64,000 nt of DNA, taken from positions 18,765 through 82,764 of the forward strand of contig NZ_NPFY01000003.1 in NCBI RefSeq assembly GCF_002259415.1, given 5' to 3'. The notes under the pieces were generated by a model. It searched no databases and was not told where the DNA came from. It saw only the letters and a program-made list of their open reading frames with translations. Below are positions 50,161 through 60,060 of the stretch, piece after piece; positions within the stretch are counted from its first letter, which is position 1; each line of letters starts with the position of its first letter. The stretch comes from Rhodococcus sp. 14-2470-1b (GTDB taxonomy: Bacteria; Actinomycetota; Actinomycetes; Mycobacteriales; Mycobacteriaceae). The position numbers were made by a program, and so were the translations under genes.

Positions 50161-51225
50161 TTACAGCTGTTCTGTCTCGGCGTAGTCCTGCTCGGCGCCT
50201 TCGCTGTCCGCGAAGGATCCAGCATCGGTGTCGCTCCACGTTCCCGTGGTGGCGTCGTATCCGGGCACGGTGGTCGGATCGAAGGACGCGGGGCTGTCCT
50301 TGAGCGAGAGGCCGAGCGAGTGCAGCTTGACCTTCACCTCGTCGATGGACTTCTGTCCGAAGTTACGGATGTCCAGCAGATCGGACTCGGTACGGCCAAC
50401 CAGCTCGCCGACGGTGTGAACACCCTCGCGCTTGAGGCAGTTGTAGGAACGGACGGTGAGGTCCAGATCCTCGATGGGGAGTCCGAAGGAAGCGATGTGG
50501 TCGGCCTCGGCAGGCGAGGGTCCGATCTCGATTCCTTCTGCTTCGACGTTCAGCTCACGGGCGAGGCCGAAGAGCTCAACCAGGGTCTTGCCCGCCGAAG
50601 CGAGCGCGTCCCGCGCGGTGATGGAGTTCTTGGTCTCCACGTCGAGAACGAGCCGATCGAAGTCGGTGCGCTGTTCGACGCGAGTGGCCTCCACCTTGTA
50701 GGTGACCTTGAGCACGGGCGAGTAGATCGAGTCGACCGGAATACGGCCGATCTCTGCGCCCGAAGCCTTGTTCTGAACGGCGGGGACGTAACCGCGACCG
50801 CGCTCTACGACGAGCTCGATCTCCAGCTTGCCCTTGTCGTTCAAGGTCGCGATGTGCAGATCCGGGTTGTTCACCGTGACGCCGGCCGGGGGAACGATGT
50901 CGCCTGCGGTGACAGAGCCGGGGCCCTGCTTGCGGACGTACATGGTGACCGGCTCGTCCTCTTCGGAGCTCACGACGAGACCCTTGAGGTTCAGGATGAT
51001 GTCGGTGACATCTTCCTTGACTCCGGGGACAGTGGTGAACTCGTGAAGAACGCCGTCGATACGGATGCTGGTGACAGCAGCGCCGGGGATCGACGACAGC
51101 AGGGTACGGCGGAGCGAGTTGCCGAGGGTGTAACCGAAGCCAGGCTCGAGCGGCTCGATGACGAATTTCGAGCGGTTGTCGGCGATGACCTCTTCGGTCA
51201 ACGTCGGGCGCTGTGAAATGAGCAT
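50161..51225 (-). CDS. rpoA: RNA polymerase alpha subunit
   Basis: Alpha is the assembly platform of RNA polymerase, and its C-terminal domain contacts promoters and activators. The 354-residue protein has [28 protein letters not shown] near 22-49 for dimerisation and [44 protein letters not shown] near 255-298 in the C-terminal domain. It follows rpsD by 97 bp, with a hairpin between. Confidence 0.98.
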   Translation of the reverse strand: MLISQRPTLTEEVIADNRSKFVIEPLEPGFGYTLGNSLRRTLLSSIPGAAVTSIRIDGVLHEFTTVPGVKEDVTDIILNLKGLVVSSEEDEPVTMYVRKQGPGSVTAGDIVPPAGVTVNNPDLHIATLNDKGKLEIELVVERGRGYVPAVQNKASGAEIGRIPVDSIYSPVLKVTYKVEATRVEQRTDFDRLVLDVETKNSITARDALASAGKTLVELFGLARELNVEAEGIEIGPSPAEADHIASFGLPIEDLDLTVRSYNCLKREGVHTVGELVGRTESDLLDIRNFGQKSIDEVKVKLHSLGLSLKDSPASFDPTTVPGYDATTGTWSDTDAGSFADSEGAEQDYAETEQL

Positions 51226-51279
51226 TGTGTGTTCCTCCTGTACGGACGTCCGCTATTTGACGTCCACGTATGGAGGCGA

Positions 51280-51316
51280 GAACGCCTGCGGGTATCGGTG
51301 ACACCCGCAGGCGTTC
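51280..51316 (-). other. Intergenic hairpin between rpsD and rpoA
   Basis: Perfect 14-bp arms (51280-51293, 51303-51316) surround a nine-base loop. No T-tract follows, so it is more likely an attenuator, processing or pausing structure than a full terminator. Confidence 0.7.
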
Positions 51317-51322
51317 TGCGCC

Positions 51323-51928
51323 TTACTTCGAGTAGTACTCGACGATGAGCTGCTCCTGGAGCGGCACATCGATCTGTGCGCGCTCCGGTACCCGGTGAAC
51401 CAGGATGCGAAGGCGGTTGGGAACGACCTGCAGCCACGGGGCAACCGGACGATCGCCGTAGCTCTCGCGTGCAACCTGGATCGGGAGAGTCTGTGCGGAC
51501 TTCTCGCGGACATCGATGATGTCGTACTGCGAGACGCGGTAGCTGGGGATGTCCACTCGCTGGTTGTTGACCAGGAAGTGTCCGTGCGTGACCAGCTGGC
51601 GTGCCTGACGACGCGTGCGAGCGAGGCCCGCACGGTAAATGACGTTGTCGAGTCGCGTCTCGAGGATCGTCAACAGGTTCTCACCGGTCTTGCCGGGGCG
51701 CTTGTTGGCTTCCTTGTAGTAGAGACGGAACTGCTTCTCCATGACGCCGTAGGTGAAGCGTGCCTTCTGCTTCTCCTGCAGCTGGAGCAGGTACTCGCTC
51801 TCCTTGATCCGCGCGCGACCGTGCTGGCCGGGCGGGTAGGGGCGACGCTCGAACGCCTGGTCGCCTCCGACGAGGTCGACGCGCAGACGACGCGACTTGC
51901 GGGTAGCGGGACCGGTATAACGTGCCAT
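51323..51928 (-). CDS. rpsD: 30S ribosomal protein S4
   Basis: S4 starts assembly of the small-subunit body. The 201-residue protein begins MARYTGPATRKSRRLRVDLVGGDQ and carries the S4 RNA-binding domain near 90-155 (LETRLDNVIYRAGLARTRRQARQLVTHGHFLVN). It lacks the N-terminal zinc-binding cysteines, as C-minus S4 proteins do. It follows rpsK by 20 bp. Confidence 0.98.
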   Translation of the reverse strand: MARYTGPATRKSRRLRVDLVGGDQAFERRPYPPGQHGRARIKESEYLLQLQEKQKARFTYGVMEKQFRLYYKEANKRPGKTGENLLTILETRLDNVIYRAGLARTRRQARQLVTHGHFLVNNQRVDIPSYRVSQYDIIDVREKSAQTLPIQVARESYGDRPVAPWLQVVPNRLRILVHRVPERAQIDVPLQEQLIVEYYSK

Positions 51929-51948
51929 TTTCTAAACCTTCCTTCCCG

Positions 51949-52362
51949 CTAGACCCGACGCCGCTTGGGCGGACGGCAGCCGTTGTGCGGCTGAGGGGTG
52001 ACATCGGAGATGGTGCCGACCTCCAGGCCAGCAGCCTGGAGCGAACGGATAGCGGTCTCACGGCCGGAGCCGGGACCCTTGACGAACACGTCGACCTTCT
52101 TGACGCCGTGCTCCTGCGCCTTGCGGGCAGCGTTCTCGGCTGCGAGCTGCGCGGCGAACGGAGTCGACTTACGCGAGCCCTTGAAGCCCACATGTCCCGA
52201 CGACGCCCACGAGATGACGTTGCCTGCCGGGTCGGTGATCGACACGATCGTGTTGTTGAACGTGCTCTTGATGTGCGCAGATCCGTGCGGGACGTTCTTC
52301 TTGTCCCTGCGACGCGTCTTCTGCGTCTTCTTCGGGCCTGTACCGCGTGCTTTAGGGGGCAT
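51949..52362 (-). CDS. rpsK: 30S ribosomal protein S11
   Basis: S11 lies on the platform by the mRNA exit. The 137-residue protein has [33 protein letters not shown] near 24-56 and ends [14 protein letters not shown], the universal C-terminus. Its ATG shares a base with the rpsM stop (TAATG). Confidence 0.98.
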   Translation of the reverse strand: MPPKARGTGPKKTQKTRRRDKKNVPHGSAHIKSTFNNTIVSITDPAGNVISWASSGHVGFKGSRKSTPFAAQLAAENAARKAQEHGVKKVDVFVKGPGSGRETAIRSLQAAGLEVGTISDVTPQPHNGCRPPKRRRV

Positions 52363-52736
52363 TACTTCGCCTTCTTCTTGCCGGCAATGGTGCGCTTGGG
52401 GCCCTTACGGGTGCGCGCATTGGTCTTGGTGCGCTGTCCACGTACGGGCAGACCACGACGGTGGCGAAGGCCCTGGTAGCAGCCGATTTCGATCTTGCGA
52501 CGGATGTCGGCCTGCACCTCGCGGCGCAGGTCGCCCTCGACCTTGAGGGACTCCTCGATGTACTCGCGGAGCTTGGTCAGATCTTCGTCGGACAGATCCT
52601 TCGAGCGCAGATCCGGGCTCACGCCGGTTGCGTCGAGGATCTCCTTCGAGCGGGTACGGCCGACGCCGTAGATGTAAGTCAGTGCGATCTCCATGCGCTT
52701 TTCGCGCGGCAGATCCACACCTGCGAGACGTGCCAT
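52362..52736 (-). CDS. rpsM: 30S ribosomal protein S13
   Basis: S13 in the head contacts the A- and P-site tRNAs. The 124-residue protein starts [26 protein letters not shown] and ends in a basic [23 protein letters not shown] tail. I start at ATG 52736; the 152-residue open frame adds a non-family leader. A spacer of 200 bp separates it from rpmJ and holds two small hairpins. Confidence 0.98.
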   Translation of the reverse strand: MARLAGVDLPREKRMEIALTYIYGVGRTRSKEILDATGVSPDLRSKDLSDEDLTKLREYIEESLKVEGDLRREVQADIRRKIEIGCYQGLRHRRGLPVRGQRTKTNARTRKGPKRTIAGKKKAK

Positions 52737-52832
52737 GTGGCAATCCTTTTCATGTCCGGAGGTCTGCTCCCAGTCCGTCCCCTGTGCCTCTGTACTGCCG
52801 AGAACCTTGCGGCTCTCCAAAACTCAGTGGGG

Positions 52833-52876
52833 CCCCGGCCTCCGTGCCGGGGGTGTGCCGCAACGCGAATGTTGCG
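52833..52876 (-). other. Two hairpins in the rpmJ-rpsM spacer
   Basis: CCCCGGC/GCCGGGG (52833-52839, 52846-52852) and CGCAAC/GTTGCG (52859-52864, 52871-52876) form adjacent stems. CGCGAATG recurs inside the second loop and again near 52921, just ahead. They could set the relative levels of L36 and S13. Confidence 0.5.
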
Positions 52877-52936
52877 GTTGGTGCTGGGAGGTCTTCTTCT
52901 AGCTATGTGCCAAGCAGAAACGCGAATGCTCGGTGG

Positions 52937-53050
52937 TTATCCCTGACGCTGCTTGTGACGCAGGTTGTCGCAGATGACCATGACTCGCCCGTTACGACGA
53001 ATCACCTTGCACTTCTCGCAGATCTTCTTGACGCTCGGCTGAACCTTCAC
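52937..53050 (-). CDS. rpmJ: 50S ribosomal protein L36
   Basis: The 37-residue protein is too short for many ORF callers. It translates as [20 protein letters not shown] then [17 protein letters not shown]. Cys11, Cys14, Cys27 and His32 form the zinc site of a C-plus L36. The start is GTG 53050. It lies 92 bp after infA and leads into the rpsM spacer. Confidence 0.96.
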   Translation of the reverse strand: MKVQPSVKKICEKCKVIRRNGRVMVICDNLRHKQRQG

Positions 53051-53142
53051 GTCGTTGATCTCCTGTGTGTAGCCCTCGCGCACCGCACAGCGGTACGTCG
53101 CGAGCATGGTTCTCTCCGACCGGACCTGGCCGGAGAAGCTTG

Positions 53143-53364
53143 TTACTTGTAGCGGTAAACGATGCGTCCACGCGTGAGGTCGTACGGAGAGAGCTCCACT
53201 ACGACGCGATCCTCGGGGAGGATGCGAATGTAGTGCTGGCGCATCTTTCCACTGATGTGTGCGAGCACCTTGTGGCCGTTCTCGAGCTCAATGCGAAACA
53301 TCGCATTGGGCAAGGGTTCGACTACCCGGCCCTCGACCTCGATGGCACCGTCTTTCTTAGCCAT
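53143..53364 (-). CDS. infA: Translation initiation factor IF-1
   Basis: IF-1 blocks the A site during initiation. The 73-residue S1-like protein starts [23 protein letters not shown] and has [33 protein letters not shown], close to the family standard. The longer open frame (115 residues) is an upstream extension and not part of the protein. It is first in the infA-rpmJ-rpsM-rpsK-rpsD-rpoA-rplQ order. Confidence 0.98.
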   Translation of the reverse strand: MAKKDGAIEVEGRVVEPLPNAMFRIELENGHKVLAHISGKMRQHYIRILPEDRVVVELSPYDLTRGRIVYRYK

Positions 53365-53525
53365 ATCCTCCGCGTCCCTGGCTTTACACCTGGTTGATTG
53401 CATCTGTTTTGCGTTACCGTGATGCTCACTGGCCACCGACCGAAGTTCGGGGAATGAACCGGTCGAACAACCGCCGGCTTGCGCAGGCATGCGAACAACC
53501 GGAACGCAGAGCGCACCGCCGACCT

Positions 53526-53554
53526 ATGCTACCGGCAAAGTCGCACCAGGCCAA
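53526..53554 (-). promoter_or_regulatory. Promoter of the infA operon
   Basis: On the minus strand TTGGCC (53549-53554) and TAGCAT (53526-53531) are separated by 17 bases. The TTGG start of the -35 also appears at the rplN and rpsH promoters. The leader before infA would be about 155 nt. Confidence 0.6.
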
Positions 53555-53585
53555 ATGACGTGATCATCCGTGGCAAGCTCGGTTG

Positions 53586-54023
53586 ATGCGCGCAGTCATT
53601 CAACGGGTGTCGGAAGCATCCGTCACGGTGGGGAACGACGTGGTCGGCTCTCTGACACCGGCCGACGGGGTCCAGGGCCTGGTCGTCCTCGTCGGCGTCA
53701 CGCACTCCGACGACGCACACGTCGCCGACGCGGTGGCGGACAAGATATGGCGGATGCGAATACTCGACGGTGAGAAGTCAGCAGCCGACGAATTCGCGCC
53801 GATCCTGGTGATCAGCCAATTCACGCTCTACGCCAACACGGCAAAAGGACGCCGACCGTCGTGGAATCAGGCTGCGCCTGGTTCGGTTGCCGAACCACTG
53901 GTCGATCGTGTCGTACATCGACTGCGTGACCTCGGCGCCACCGTCGAGACCGGACGATTCGGGGCGCACATGAAAGTGTCGCTGGTCAACGACGGACCGG
54001 TGACCATCACCCTCGAACTGTAA
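53586..54023 (+). CDS. dtd: D-aminoacyl-tRNA deacylase
   Basis: Dtd removes D-amino acids mistakenly attached to tRNA. The 145-residue protein starts [16 protein letters not shown], with the active-site [17 protein letters not shown] near 78-94 and the Gly-Pro motif in [11 protein letters not shown] at the C-terminus. ATG 53586 is chosen over the preceding TTG 53583. It is divergent from infA, and a 16-bp tandem repeat follows its stop. Confidence 0.96.
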   Translation: MRAVIQRVSEASVTVGNDVVGSLTPADGVQGLVVLVGVTHSDDAHVADAVADKIWRMRILDGEKSAADEFAPILVISQFTLYANTAKGRRPSWNQAAPGSVAEPLVDRVVHRLRDLGATVETGRFGAHMKVSLVNDGPVTITLEL

Positions 54024-54024
54024 C

Positions 54025-54056
54025 TACTCGCGCGTCGAAGTACTCGCGCGTCGAAG
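54025..54056. repeat. Two 16-bp tandem repeats after dtd
   Basis: TACTCGCGCGTCGAAG occurs at 54025-54040 and again at 54041-54056, with a partial third copy (TACTC) after. They begin 2 bp after the dtd stop codon and end 17 bp before the map stop. Confidence 0.85.
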
Positions 54057-54072
54057 TACTCCGCCTTGTGTG

Positions 54073-54870
54073 TTACTCCGGCCGCAAGGTCAGAATGCGG
54101 GGCCCGTCCTCGGTGACGGCGACGGTGTGCTCCCAGTGAGCGGCGCGGGAGCCGTCGGTGGTGACGACAGTCCATTCGTCGTCGAGAATCTCCGTCTCGT
54201 ACGTACCGAGCGTCAGCATCGGTTCGATCGCGAGAGTCGACCCGACCACGAGTTCGGGGCCTTTGCCCGGAGCGCCTTCGTTGGCCAGAAACGGTTCCAT
54301 GTGCATCTCGCGGCCGATGCCGTGGCCACCGTAGCCGTCGACAATTCCGTATTTGCGGCCGTGCGACTCCTCGGCCGCATGCGTTCCGTTCTCGATGGCG
54401 TGCGAGACGTCGGTGAGCCGGTTACCCGGCAGCATCGCAGCGATGCCTGCCTCCATCGACAACCTCGTGGCCTCGCTGAGCAACTGGTCGGCTTCGATTA
54501 TGTCGCCGACGCCGAACGTCCAGGCGGAATCACCGTGCCAGCCGTCGAGAATTGCGCCGCAGTCGATCGAGATCAGATCGCCGGTGACGAGGACATCTGC
54601 CGCGGAGGGGATTCCGTGAACCACACGGTCGTTCACCGACGAGCAGATGCTGCCGGTGAACCCGTGGTAACCCAGGAAGGACGGAACTGCGCCCGCGTCA
54701 CGGATGACAGCTTCCGCGACGCGGTCCAGCTCCAACGTCGAGACACCTGGCTTGGCCGCGTCGCGCACGGCAACCAGCGCGGCGCCTACTACGGCGCCGG
54801 CCGCAGCCATGGCGTCGAGTTCGCCGGGGCTGCGGAACGGCACTACCTTGCGCTTACGACCGAACGCCAT
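54073..54870 (-). CDS. map: Methionine aminopeptidase, type I
   Basis: Map removes initiator methionine from nascent proteins with a two-metal site. The 265-residue protein has the HGIPS His near 86, metal ligands in [24 protein letters not shown] near 95-118, [13 protein letters not shown] near 179-191 and the C-terminal Glu region. The start shares one base with the adk stop. It is last in secY-adk-map. Confidence 0.97.
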   Translation of the reverse strand: MAFGRKRKVVPFRSPGELDAMAAAGAVVGAALVAVRDAAKPGVSTLELDRVAEAVIRDAGAVPSFLGYHGFTGSICSSVNDRVVHGIPSAADVLVTGDLISIDCGAILDGWHGDSAWTFGVGDIIEADQLLSEATRLSMEAGIAAMLPGNRLTDVSHAIENGTHAAEESHGRKYGIVDGYGGHGIGREMHMEPFLANEGAPGKGPELVVGSTLAIEPMLTLGTYETEILDDEWTVVTTDGSRAAHWEHTVAVTEDGPRILTLRPE

Positions 54871-55424
54871 TACTTGTCGTTGCCCTCGATCGCTTTCAGC
54901 GCACGAGCGCTGACTTCCTCGACGTCCCCGATCGCGTCGACGGTCACGATCTGGTTCGTGTAGTAGTCCAGCAACGGTGCGGTCTCGTCGCGGTAGACCT
55001 TGAGGCGATTGCGGATGACGTCTTCCTTGTCGTCCTCGCGTCCGCGAGCAAGCATGCGCTCGACCACGACGTCCTCGTCCACGACGAAGGACAGAACGGC
55101 GTCGAGCTCGGCGCCGAGATCGGAGAGAATTCCGACCAGCGCTTCCGCCTGGCCGACGGAGCGAGGGAAACCGTCGAGCAGGAACCCGTTCACGGCGTCC
55201 GGCTCTGCGAGGCGGCTGCGGACCATGTCGACGGTCAGCTCGCTCGGCACGAGATCACCGGCGTCGAGGTACTTCTTCGCTTCGATTCCCAGTGGGGTCT
55301 TCTCACCGATGTTGGCGCGAAACAGATCGCCGGTCGAGATGTGGGGAACACCCAGCTTCTCCGACAGGACTGCTGCTTGGGTGCCTTTGCCTGCACCGGG
55401 AGGACCAAGAAGAACGAGTCTCAC
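54870..55424 (-). CDS. adk: Adenylate kinase
   Basis: Adk interconverts ATP, AMP and ADP. The 184-residue protein has Walker [14 protein letters not shown] near 5-17, the NMP-binding DLFRANIG near 33 and [17 protein letters not shown] near 80. The LID is short, the form common in actinobacteria. GTG 55424 overlaps the secY stop as GTGA. Confidence 0.97.
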   Translation of the reverse strand: MRLVLLGPPGAGKGTQAAVLSEKLGVPHISTGDLFRANIGEKTPLGIEAKKYLDAGDLVPSELTVDMVRSRLAEPDAVNGFLLDGFPRSVGQAEALVGILSDLGAELDAVLSFVVDEDVVVERMLARGREDDKEDVIRNRLKVYRDETAPLLDYYTNQIVTVDAIGDVEEVSARALKAIEGNDK

Positions 55425-56743
55425 TTGAGGAACCCTTCGTAGTTACGCTGCATCAACTGACTTTCGATCTGCTTCACGGTATCGAGGCCGACGCTGACCA
55501 TGATCAGCACGGCGGTGCCACCGAACGGCAGGTTCTGCGCGCCGCCGGAGCTTCCGATGTCGAGGAACAGGTTGGGCAGCACGGCGATGGTGCCCAGGTA
55601 GATAGCGCCCGGCAGGGTGATGCGGCTGAGGACGTAATTCAGATAATCGGCGGTCGGCCTGCCCGGACGGATTCCGGGGATGAAGCCTCCGAACTTCTTC
55701 ATCTCGTCGGCACGTTCTTCTGGGTTGAAGGTGATGGCGACGTAGAAATATGTGAAGAAGACGATGAGGCCGAAGTAGATGGCGATGTAGACCGGGTTCG
55801 CCGGATTCACCAGATACTCGTTGATGATTCGCTGCCACCAACTGGGGTCCACGGCGGTGCTTGCGGACGTGAGCTGGGCGATCAAGTTCGGTAGGTACAG
55901 AAGCGAGGACGCGAAGATCACCGGGATGACGCCGGCCTGGTTGACCTTCAGCGGCAGGTACGTCGACGAGCTGCCGTACATCTTCCGGCCCACCATGCGC
56001 TTGGCGTACTGGACGGGAATTCGGCGCTGACCCTGCTCGACGAACACCACGCCGGCGATGATGAGGAACGCAGCGACGCAGACGAGCGCGAAGACCAGGC
56101 CGCCGCGGCTGTCGAGGATGGACTTTCCCTCGGACGGGATGCGAGATGCGATGCCGGCGAAGATGAGGAGCGACATACCGTTGCCGACACCACGTTCGGT
56201 GATGACTTCACCGAACCACATCACCACGGCCGCACCTGCGGTCATGACGAGAACGATGATGACCAGACCGAAGATCGACTGATCGGCGATGATGTCCTGC
56301 TGGCATCCCTGAAGGAGCTGTCCGCGTGAGGCGAGAGCGACGAGGCCGGTCGCCTGCAGGATCGCGAGTGCGATCGACAGGTAACGCGTGTACTGCGTCA
56401 TCTTCGCCTGGCCGGACTGGCCCTCCTTGCGGAGTTGCTCGAACTTAGGGATGACGACCGTCAGGAGCTGAACGATGATGCTGGCCGTGATGTACGGCAT
56501 GATGCCGATCGCGAACACCGACAGCTGCAGCAGCGCACCGCCGGAGAAAAGGTTGATGAGCGAGTAGATGCCCGCTTGGTCGCCACCGGAGACCTGGTCG
56601 ATGCAGGCTCGGACGTTGGCGTAATCCACACCCGGGGACGGAAGCGTAGCGCCGAAGCGGTACAGGGCGACCAGACCGAGTGTGAAAAGGATCTTCCGTC
56701 TCAGGTCAGGGGTCCTGAGGGCCGACACGAAGGCGGAAAGCAA
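55421..56743 (-). CDS. secY: Preprotein translocase subunit SecY
   Basis: SecY is the channel of the Sec secretion pathway. The 440-residue protein has ten membrane spans, beginning [38 protein letters not shown] with the plug region near 55-75. I chose the TTG at 56743, because it sits four bases after AGGAGG; no ATG or GTG gives family sequence, and the longer frame is not SecY-like. It follows a 297-bp spacer after rplO. Confidence 0.95.
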   Translation of the reverse strand: MLSAFVSALRTPDLRRKILFTLGLVALYRFGATLPSPGVDYANVRACIDQVSGGDQAGIYSLINLFSGGALLQLSVFAIGIMPYITASIIVQLLTVVIPKFEQLRKEGQSGQAKMTQYTRYLSIALAILQATGLVALASRGQLLQGCQQDIIADQSIFGLVIIVLVMTAGAAVVMWFGEVITERGVGNGMSLLIFAGIASRIPSEGKSILDSRGGLVFALVCVAAFLIIAGVVFVEQGQRRIPVQYAKRMVGRKMYGSSSTYLPLKVNQAGVIPVIFASSLLYLPNLIAQLTSASTAVDPSWWQRIINEYLVNPANPVYIAIYFGLIVFFTYFYVAITFNPEERADEMKKFGGFIPGIRPGRPTADYLNYVLSRITLPGAIYLGTIAVLPNLFLDIGSSGGAQNLPFGGTAVLIMVSVGLDTVKQIESQLMQRNYEGFLK

Positions 56744-56953
56744 AGATCCTCCTGGCACGACTGCGATGGCATCGAAACATGCATCGAGCCACCAGGCTCT
56801 AGGCTGTTCGATCTTGGACTGCGCACGACATGGGTCGTCCGCATGAAACGCATGTTCACGTAACTCTAGAACTCTAACAGTGCGCGGCGATCCGCCGGAC
56901 GGACAGTCCACGGACGACCCGAACGGTCGGCCGGCGACCTGCCGCACTGGCAG

Positions 56954-57001
56954 CGATGGCCGCAGCGTGCCCCTCGAAAAGGGTTGCCGCTGCGGCCATC
57001 G
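56954..57001 (-). other. Large hairpin between rplO and secY
   Basis: Perfect 14-bp arms (56954-56967, 56988-57001) surround a loop that has a nested CCCCT/AGGGT-like pair. It lies 40 bp after the rplO stop and has no T-tract, so it may be an attenuator or a processing site. A 5' flank with TAGAGT-like elements near 56868-56880 could hold a secY promoter. Confidence 0.65.
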
Positions 57002-57040
57002 TCACACTGTGTGCTCACTCGACCTGAGTCGACTCAGCGG

Positions 57041-57484
57041 CTATACCTCGGTTGCAGAACCGCCGGCAGCGGCGATCTTTTCCTTGGCGGAACCGGTGAA
57101 CTTGTTGACGGAGATGTCGACCTTGACGGTCAGCTTGCCGTCGCCCAAAACCTTGACGGGCTCGTTCTTGCGGACTGCGCCCTTGGCGATCAGGTCAGCG
57201 ATGCTGATCTGGCCACCCTCGGGGAACAGGCGCTCGATGTCGCGAAGGTTCACGACCTGGAACTCGACACGGTTCGGGTTGGTGAAGCCCTTGAGCTTCG
57301 GGAGACGCATGTGAAGGGGCATCTGGCCGCCCTCGAAGCGTGCCGGCACGTTCTTGCGTGCACCGGTTCCCTTGGTACCGCGACCTGCGGTCTTGCCACG
57401 CTTGCCACCTTCACCACGGCCGACGCGAATCTTCGCCGACTTGGATCCGGGTGCGGGGCGCAGGTGGTGCAGTTTGATGGTCAT
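57041..57484 (-). CDS. rplO: 50S ribosomal protein L15
   Basis: L15 is an assembly protein of the large subunit. The 147-residue protein starts [39 protein letters not shown], the typical glycine-rich RNA-binding head, and has [19 protein letters not shown] near 50-68. It follows rpmD by 2 bp. Confidence 0.98.
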   Translation of the reverse strand: MTIKLHHLRPAPGSKSAKIRVGRGEGGKRGKTAGRGTKGTGARKNVPARFEGGQMPLHMRLPKLKGFTNPNRVEFQVVNLRDIERLFPEGGQISIADLIAKGAVRKNEPVKVLGDGKLTVKVDISVNKFTGSAKEKIAAAGGSATEV

Positions 57485-57486
57485 GG

Positions 57487-57666
57487 TTAGACCTCCTCAA
57501 CTGTTACGAGGTGGCGCACCACGTTGACCAGTCCGCGAGTCTGCGGGGTGTCTTCGCGGACGACGGACTGGCGGATGCCTTTGAGTCCGAGGGTCCGCAG
57601 GCTGTCCCGCTGGTTCGACTTCTGGCCGATGGTGCTCTTGATCTGAGTGACCTTCAGCTGTGCCAT
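57487..57666 (-). CDS. rpmD: 50S ribosomal protein L30
   Basis: The 59-residue protein is too short for the usual length cut-off. It begins [20 protein letters not shown] and continues [20 protein letters not shown] before ending in [15 protein letters not shown] 57666 shares a base with the rpsE stop. It lies between rpsE and rplO, the normal spc order. Confidence 0.97.
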   Translation of the reverse strand: MAQLKVTQIKSTIGQKSNQRDSLRTLGLKGIRQSVVREDTPQTRGLVNVVRHLVTVEEV

Positions 57667-58328
57667 TACTTCACCGCTCCTGCCTGTGCACGCGCACGCA
57701 GCATTCCGGCAGGTGCAACCTCTTCGAGGGTGAGGCCACGGCGAGCCGCGACTTCCTCGGGACGCTGCAGTTCCTTGAGGGCTGCGACGGTGGCGTGAAC
57801 GACGTTGATGGCGTTGTCGCTACCGAGCGACTTCGACAACACGTCGTGGATGCCTGCGCACTCCAGCACGGCGCGAACAGCACCACCGGCGATGACACCG
57901 GTACCGGCGCTGGCCGGGCGGAGCATGACGACGCCTGCTGCTGCCTCACCCTGGACGGGGTGCGTGATGGTGCCGCCGATCATCGGGACGCGGAAGAAGC
58001 TCTTGCGGGCCTCTTCGACACCCTTCTGAATGGCTGCGGGAACTTCCTTGGCCTTGCCGTAGCCGACGCCGACCAAGCCGTTGCCGTCTCCGACGATGAC
58101 GAGGGCGGTGAAGCTGAAGCGACGACCACCCTTGACGACCTTGGAGACGCGGTTGATCGCGACTACGCGCTCGATGAAGTTCGACTTCTCGGCAGCGTTT
58201 CCGCCACGCGAGTTGTCACGGCGGTCGCGTCCACCACGGTTGTCGCCGCGGTTGTCGCCACCACTGTTGGGTCCACTGTTCTGTCCGGCGGGGCCATTTC
58301 CGCCGTCACGCCGTTGACGTCCCGGCAT
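57666..58328 (-). CDS. rpsE: 30S ribosomal protein S5
   Basis: S5 influences decoding accuracy. The 220-residue protein has the S5 domain from [22 protein letters not shown] and [22 protein letters not shown] 50-residue Gly/Asn/Arg/Asp-rich leader ([18 protein letters not shown] and RGG repeats) precedes it, longer than in most bacteria. It follows rplR by 34 bp. Confidence 0.97.
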   Translation of the reverse strand: MPGRQRRDGGNGPAGQNSGPNSGGDNRGDNRGGRDRRDNSRGGNAAEKSNFIERVVAINRVSKVVKGGRRFSFTALVIVGDGNGLVGVGYGKAKEVPAAIQKGVEEARKSFFRVPMIGGTITHPVQGEAAAGVVMLRPASAGTGVIAGGAVRAVLECAGIHDVLSKSLGSDNAINVVHATVAALKELQRPEEVAARRGLTLEEVAPAGMLRARAQAGAVK

Positions 58329-58362
58329 CAGGCTGTCCTTCCGTTGTCAGTTGCAGTCATCA

Positions 58363-58776
58363 TCAGAATGCCAACCCGCCTTCGCGAGCGGCATCGGCCA
58401 GAGCCGCGATGCGGCCGCTGTAGCTGTTGCCGCCACGGTCGAAGACGACCGCGTCGATTCCAGCTGCCTTGGCGCGGCTGGCGATGAGCTCGCCGACCTT
58501 TGCGCTCTGTGCCTTCTTGTCTCCGTCGAGCGCACGCACGTCGGCTTCGATCGTCGATGCGGAAGCCAGCGTGTGGCCTGCCAGATCGTCGACGAGCTGA
58601 ACGTGGATGTGGCGCGAAGAGCGGTTGACGACCAAGCGAGGACGCTCGGGCGTTCCGGAGATCTTCTTGCGGAGACGGAAGTGGCGACGCGCCTTCGAGA
58701 GGCGACGCTTCGTCGAGATGTCCGTGCCGCGAGGCGTGCGGTCGACCTTCGCCTTGTCTGCTGTTTGCTGGCTCAT
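58363..58776 (-). CDS. rplR: 50S ribosomal protein L18
   Basis: L18 binds 5S rRNA. The 137-residue protein starts [19 protein letters not shown] and has the conserved [24 protein letters not shown] and [30 protein letters not shown] start at ATG 58776, one base from the rplF stop, and leave out the 14 upstream residues. Confidence 0.98.
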   Translation of the reverse strand: MSQQTADKAKVDRTPRGTDISTKRRLSKARRHFRLRKKISGTPERPRLVVNRSSRHIHVQLVDDLAGHTLASASTIEADVRALDGDKKAQSAKVGELIASRAKAAGIDAVVFDRGGNSYSGRIAALADAAREGGLAF

Positions 58777-58777
58777 A

Positions 58778-59317
58778 TCACTTACCCGTCTTTCCGACCT
58801 TGCGGCGGATAACTTCACCCTCGTAGCGGATGCCCTTGCCCTTGTACGGGTCCGGACGCCGCAGACGACGAATGTTGGCAGCGATCTGGCCGACTGCCTG
58901 CTTGTCGATACCGGTGATGGTGAAACGCGTGGGCGACTCGACCGTGAAGGTGATGCCTTCCGGCGCCTCGATCAGCACAGGGTGGCTGTATCCGAGTGCG
59001 AATTCGAGGTCTCTGCCCTTCAGCACCGTTCGGTAACCGACGCCGTGAATCTCCATCTTGGTGGTGTAACCGTTGGTGACACCGGTGATGAGGTTCGCGA
59101 CCAGGGTGCGCGAGAGACCGTGCAGTGCACGGCTACGACGCTCGTCGTCGGGGCGGGTCACGGCAATGCTGCCGTCATCCGCGCGTGCGATCTGGATGGG
59201 CTCGGCGATCGTCAGGCTCAGGGCGCCCTTGGGGCCCTTGACCGCGACGTTCTGGCCGTCGATCGTGATGTCGACGCCCGCGGGGACCGTGACCGGCAAT
59301 TTTCCAATACGTGACAT
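58778..59317 (-). CDS. rplF: 50S ribosomal protein L6
   Basis: L6 lies near the GTPase-associated centre. The 179-residue protein starts [31 protein letters not shown] and has [25 protein letters not shown] at its C-terminus. It follows rpsH by 14 bp. Confidence 0.98.
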   Translation of the reverse strand: MSRIGKLPVTVPAGVDITIDGQNVAVKGPKGALSLTIAEPIQIARADDGSIAVTRPDDERRSRALHGLSRTLVANLITGVTNGYTTKMEIHGVGYRTVLKGRDLEFALGYSHPVLIEAPEGITFTVESPTRFTITGIDKQAVGQIAANIRRLRRPDPYKGKGIRYEGEVIRRKVGKTGK

Positions 59318-59331
59318 GGTGGTGGCCTCCC

Positions 59332-59730
59332 CTACCAGACGTAGGCGAGGACTTCTCCGCCCACACCCTGCTTGGCCGCCTGACGCTCTGTGAGCAGACC
59401 GGTGGACGTGGAGATGATCGCCACGCCCAGGCCGCCGAGAACCTTGGGCAGATTGGTGGATTTTGCGTATACGCGAAGACCAGGCTTCGAGATACGACGC
59501 ACGCCTGCGAGGCTGCGCTCACGGCTGGGCCCGTACTTCAGATCGACGATGAGGGTCTTGCCGACCTCGGCGTCTTCGGTGCGGAAATCAGCGATGTAGC
59601 CCTCACGCTTCAGGATGTCGGCGATGTTCGCCTTCAGCTTCGAGTGGGGAAGCTTCACCTGGTCGTGGTACGCCGAGTTGGCGTTGCGCAGACGGGTCAA
59701 GAAGTCTGCAATTGGATCGGTCATCGTCAT
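59332..59730 (-). CDS. rpsH: 30S ribosomal protein S8
   Basis: S8 binds the central domain of 16S rRNA and in E. coli also represses the spc operon. The 132-residue protein starts [21 protein letters not shown] and ends [20 protein letters not shown]. Here it is the first gene of its transcript, separated from rpsN by a permease gene. Confidence 0.98.
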   Translation of the reverse strand: MTMTDPIADFLTRLRNANSAYHDQVKLPHSKLKANIADILKREGYIADFRTEDAEVGKTLIVDLKYGPSRERSLAGVRRISKPGLRVYAKSTNLPKVLGGLGVAIISTSTGLLTERQAAKQGVGGEVLAYVW

Positions 59731-60060
59731 GGTGTGACCTGTGCACCTTTCTCGCAGCGGTTCCCATGCAACACGTGCGAGCTGGTGCCCCCTGGGTTGG
59801 CGAACAACCCGGGCCTGGCTCGTCACATCGTGGGCCTACAACGAAGTGAACATGTCCTGACCGACTGTTGCCGGTCAGGGGTTGCGCTCCAAGCAATGCA
59901 TCGCTGCACTGCCAGGTGTTTCGAGCTTCCGCGTGGTGATGCCGCGTGCGAAGAACTCGAGGTTGCGTCTGTATTGCAAGGACTCGTGTGCAGGCACGAC
60001 GAAGCCCGGGCAACCGCACTAGTGTAGGCAACCGGTGGGCAAACTCCAAATCGTTCGTAC
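59731..60060 (-). other. Leader and promoter region of rpsH
   Basis: This 330-bp region holds no gene. It contains a promoter at 60021-60049, giving a leader of about 285 nt before rpsH, and a hairpin with arms CCTGACCG/CGGTCAGG (59856-59863, 59872-59879). A long structured leader could allow feedback by a ribosomal protein. Confidence 0.6.
60021..60049 (-). promoter_or_regulatory. Promoter of rpsH transcript
   Basis: On the minus strand TTGGAG (60044-60049) and TACACT (60021-60026) are separated by 17 bases. It closely resembles the rplN promoter and lies 11 bp after the permease stop. Confidence 0.6.
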
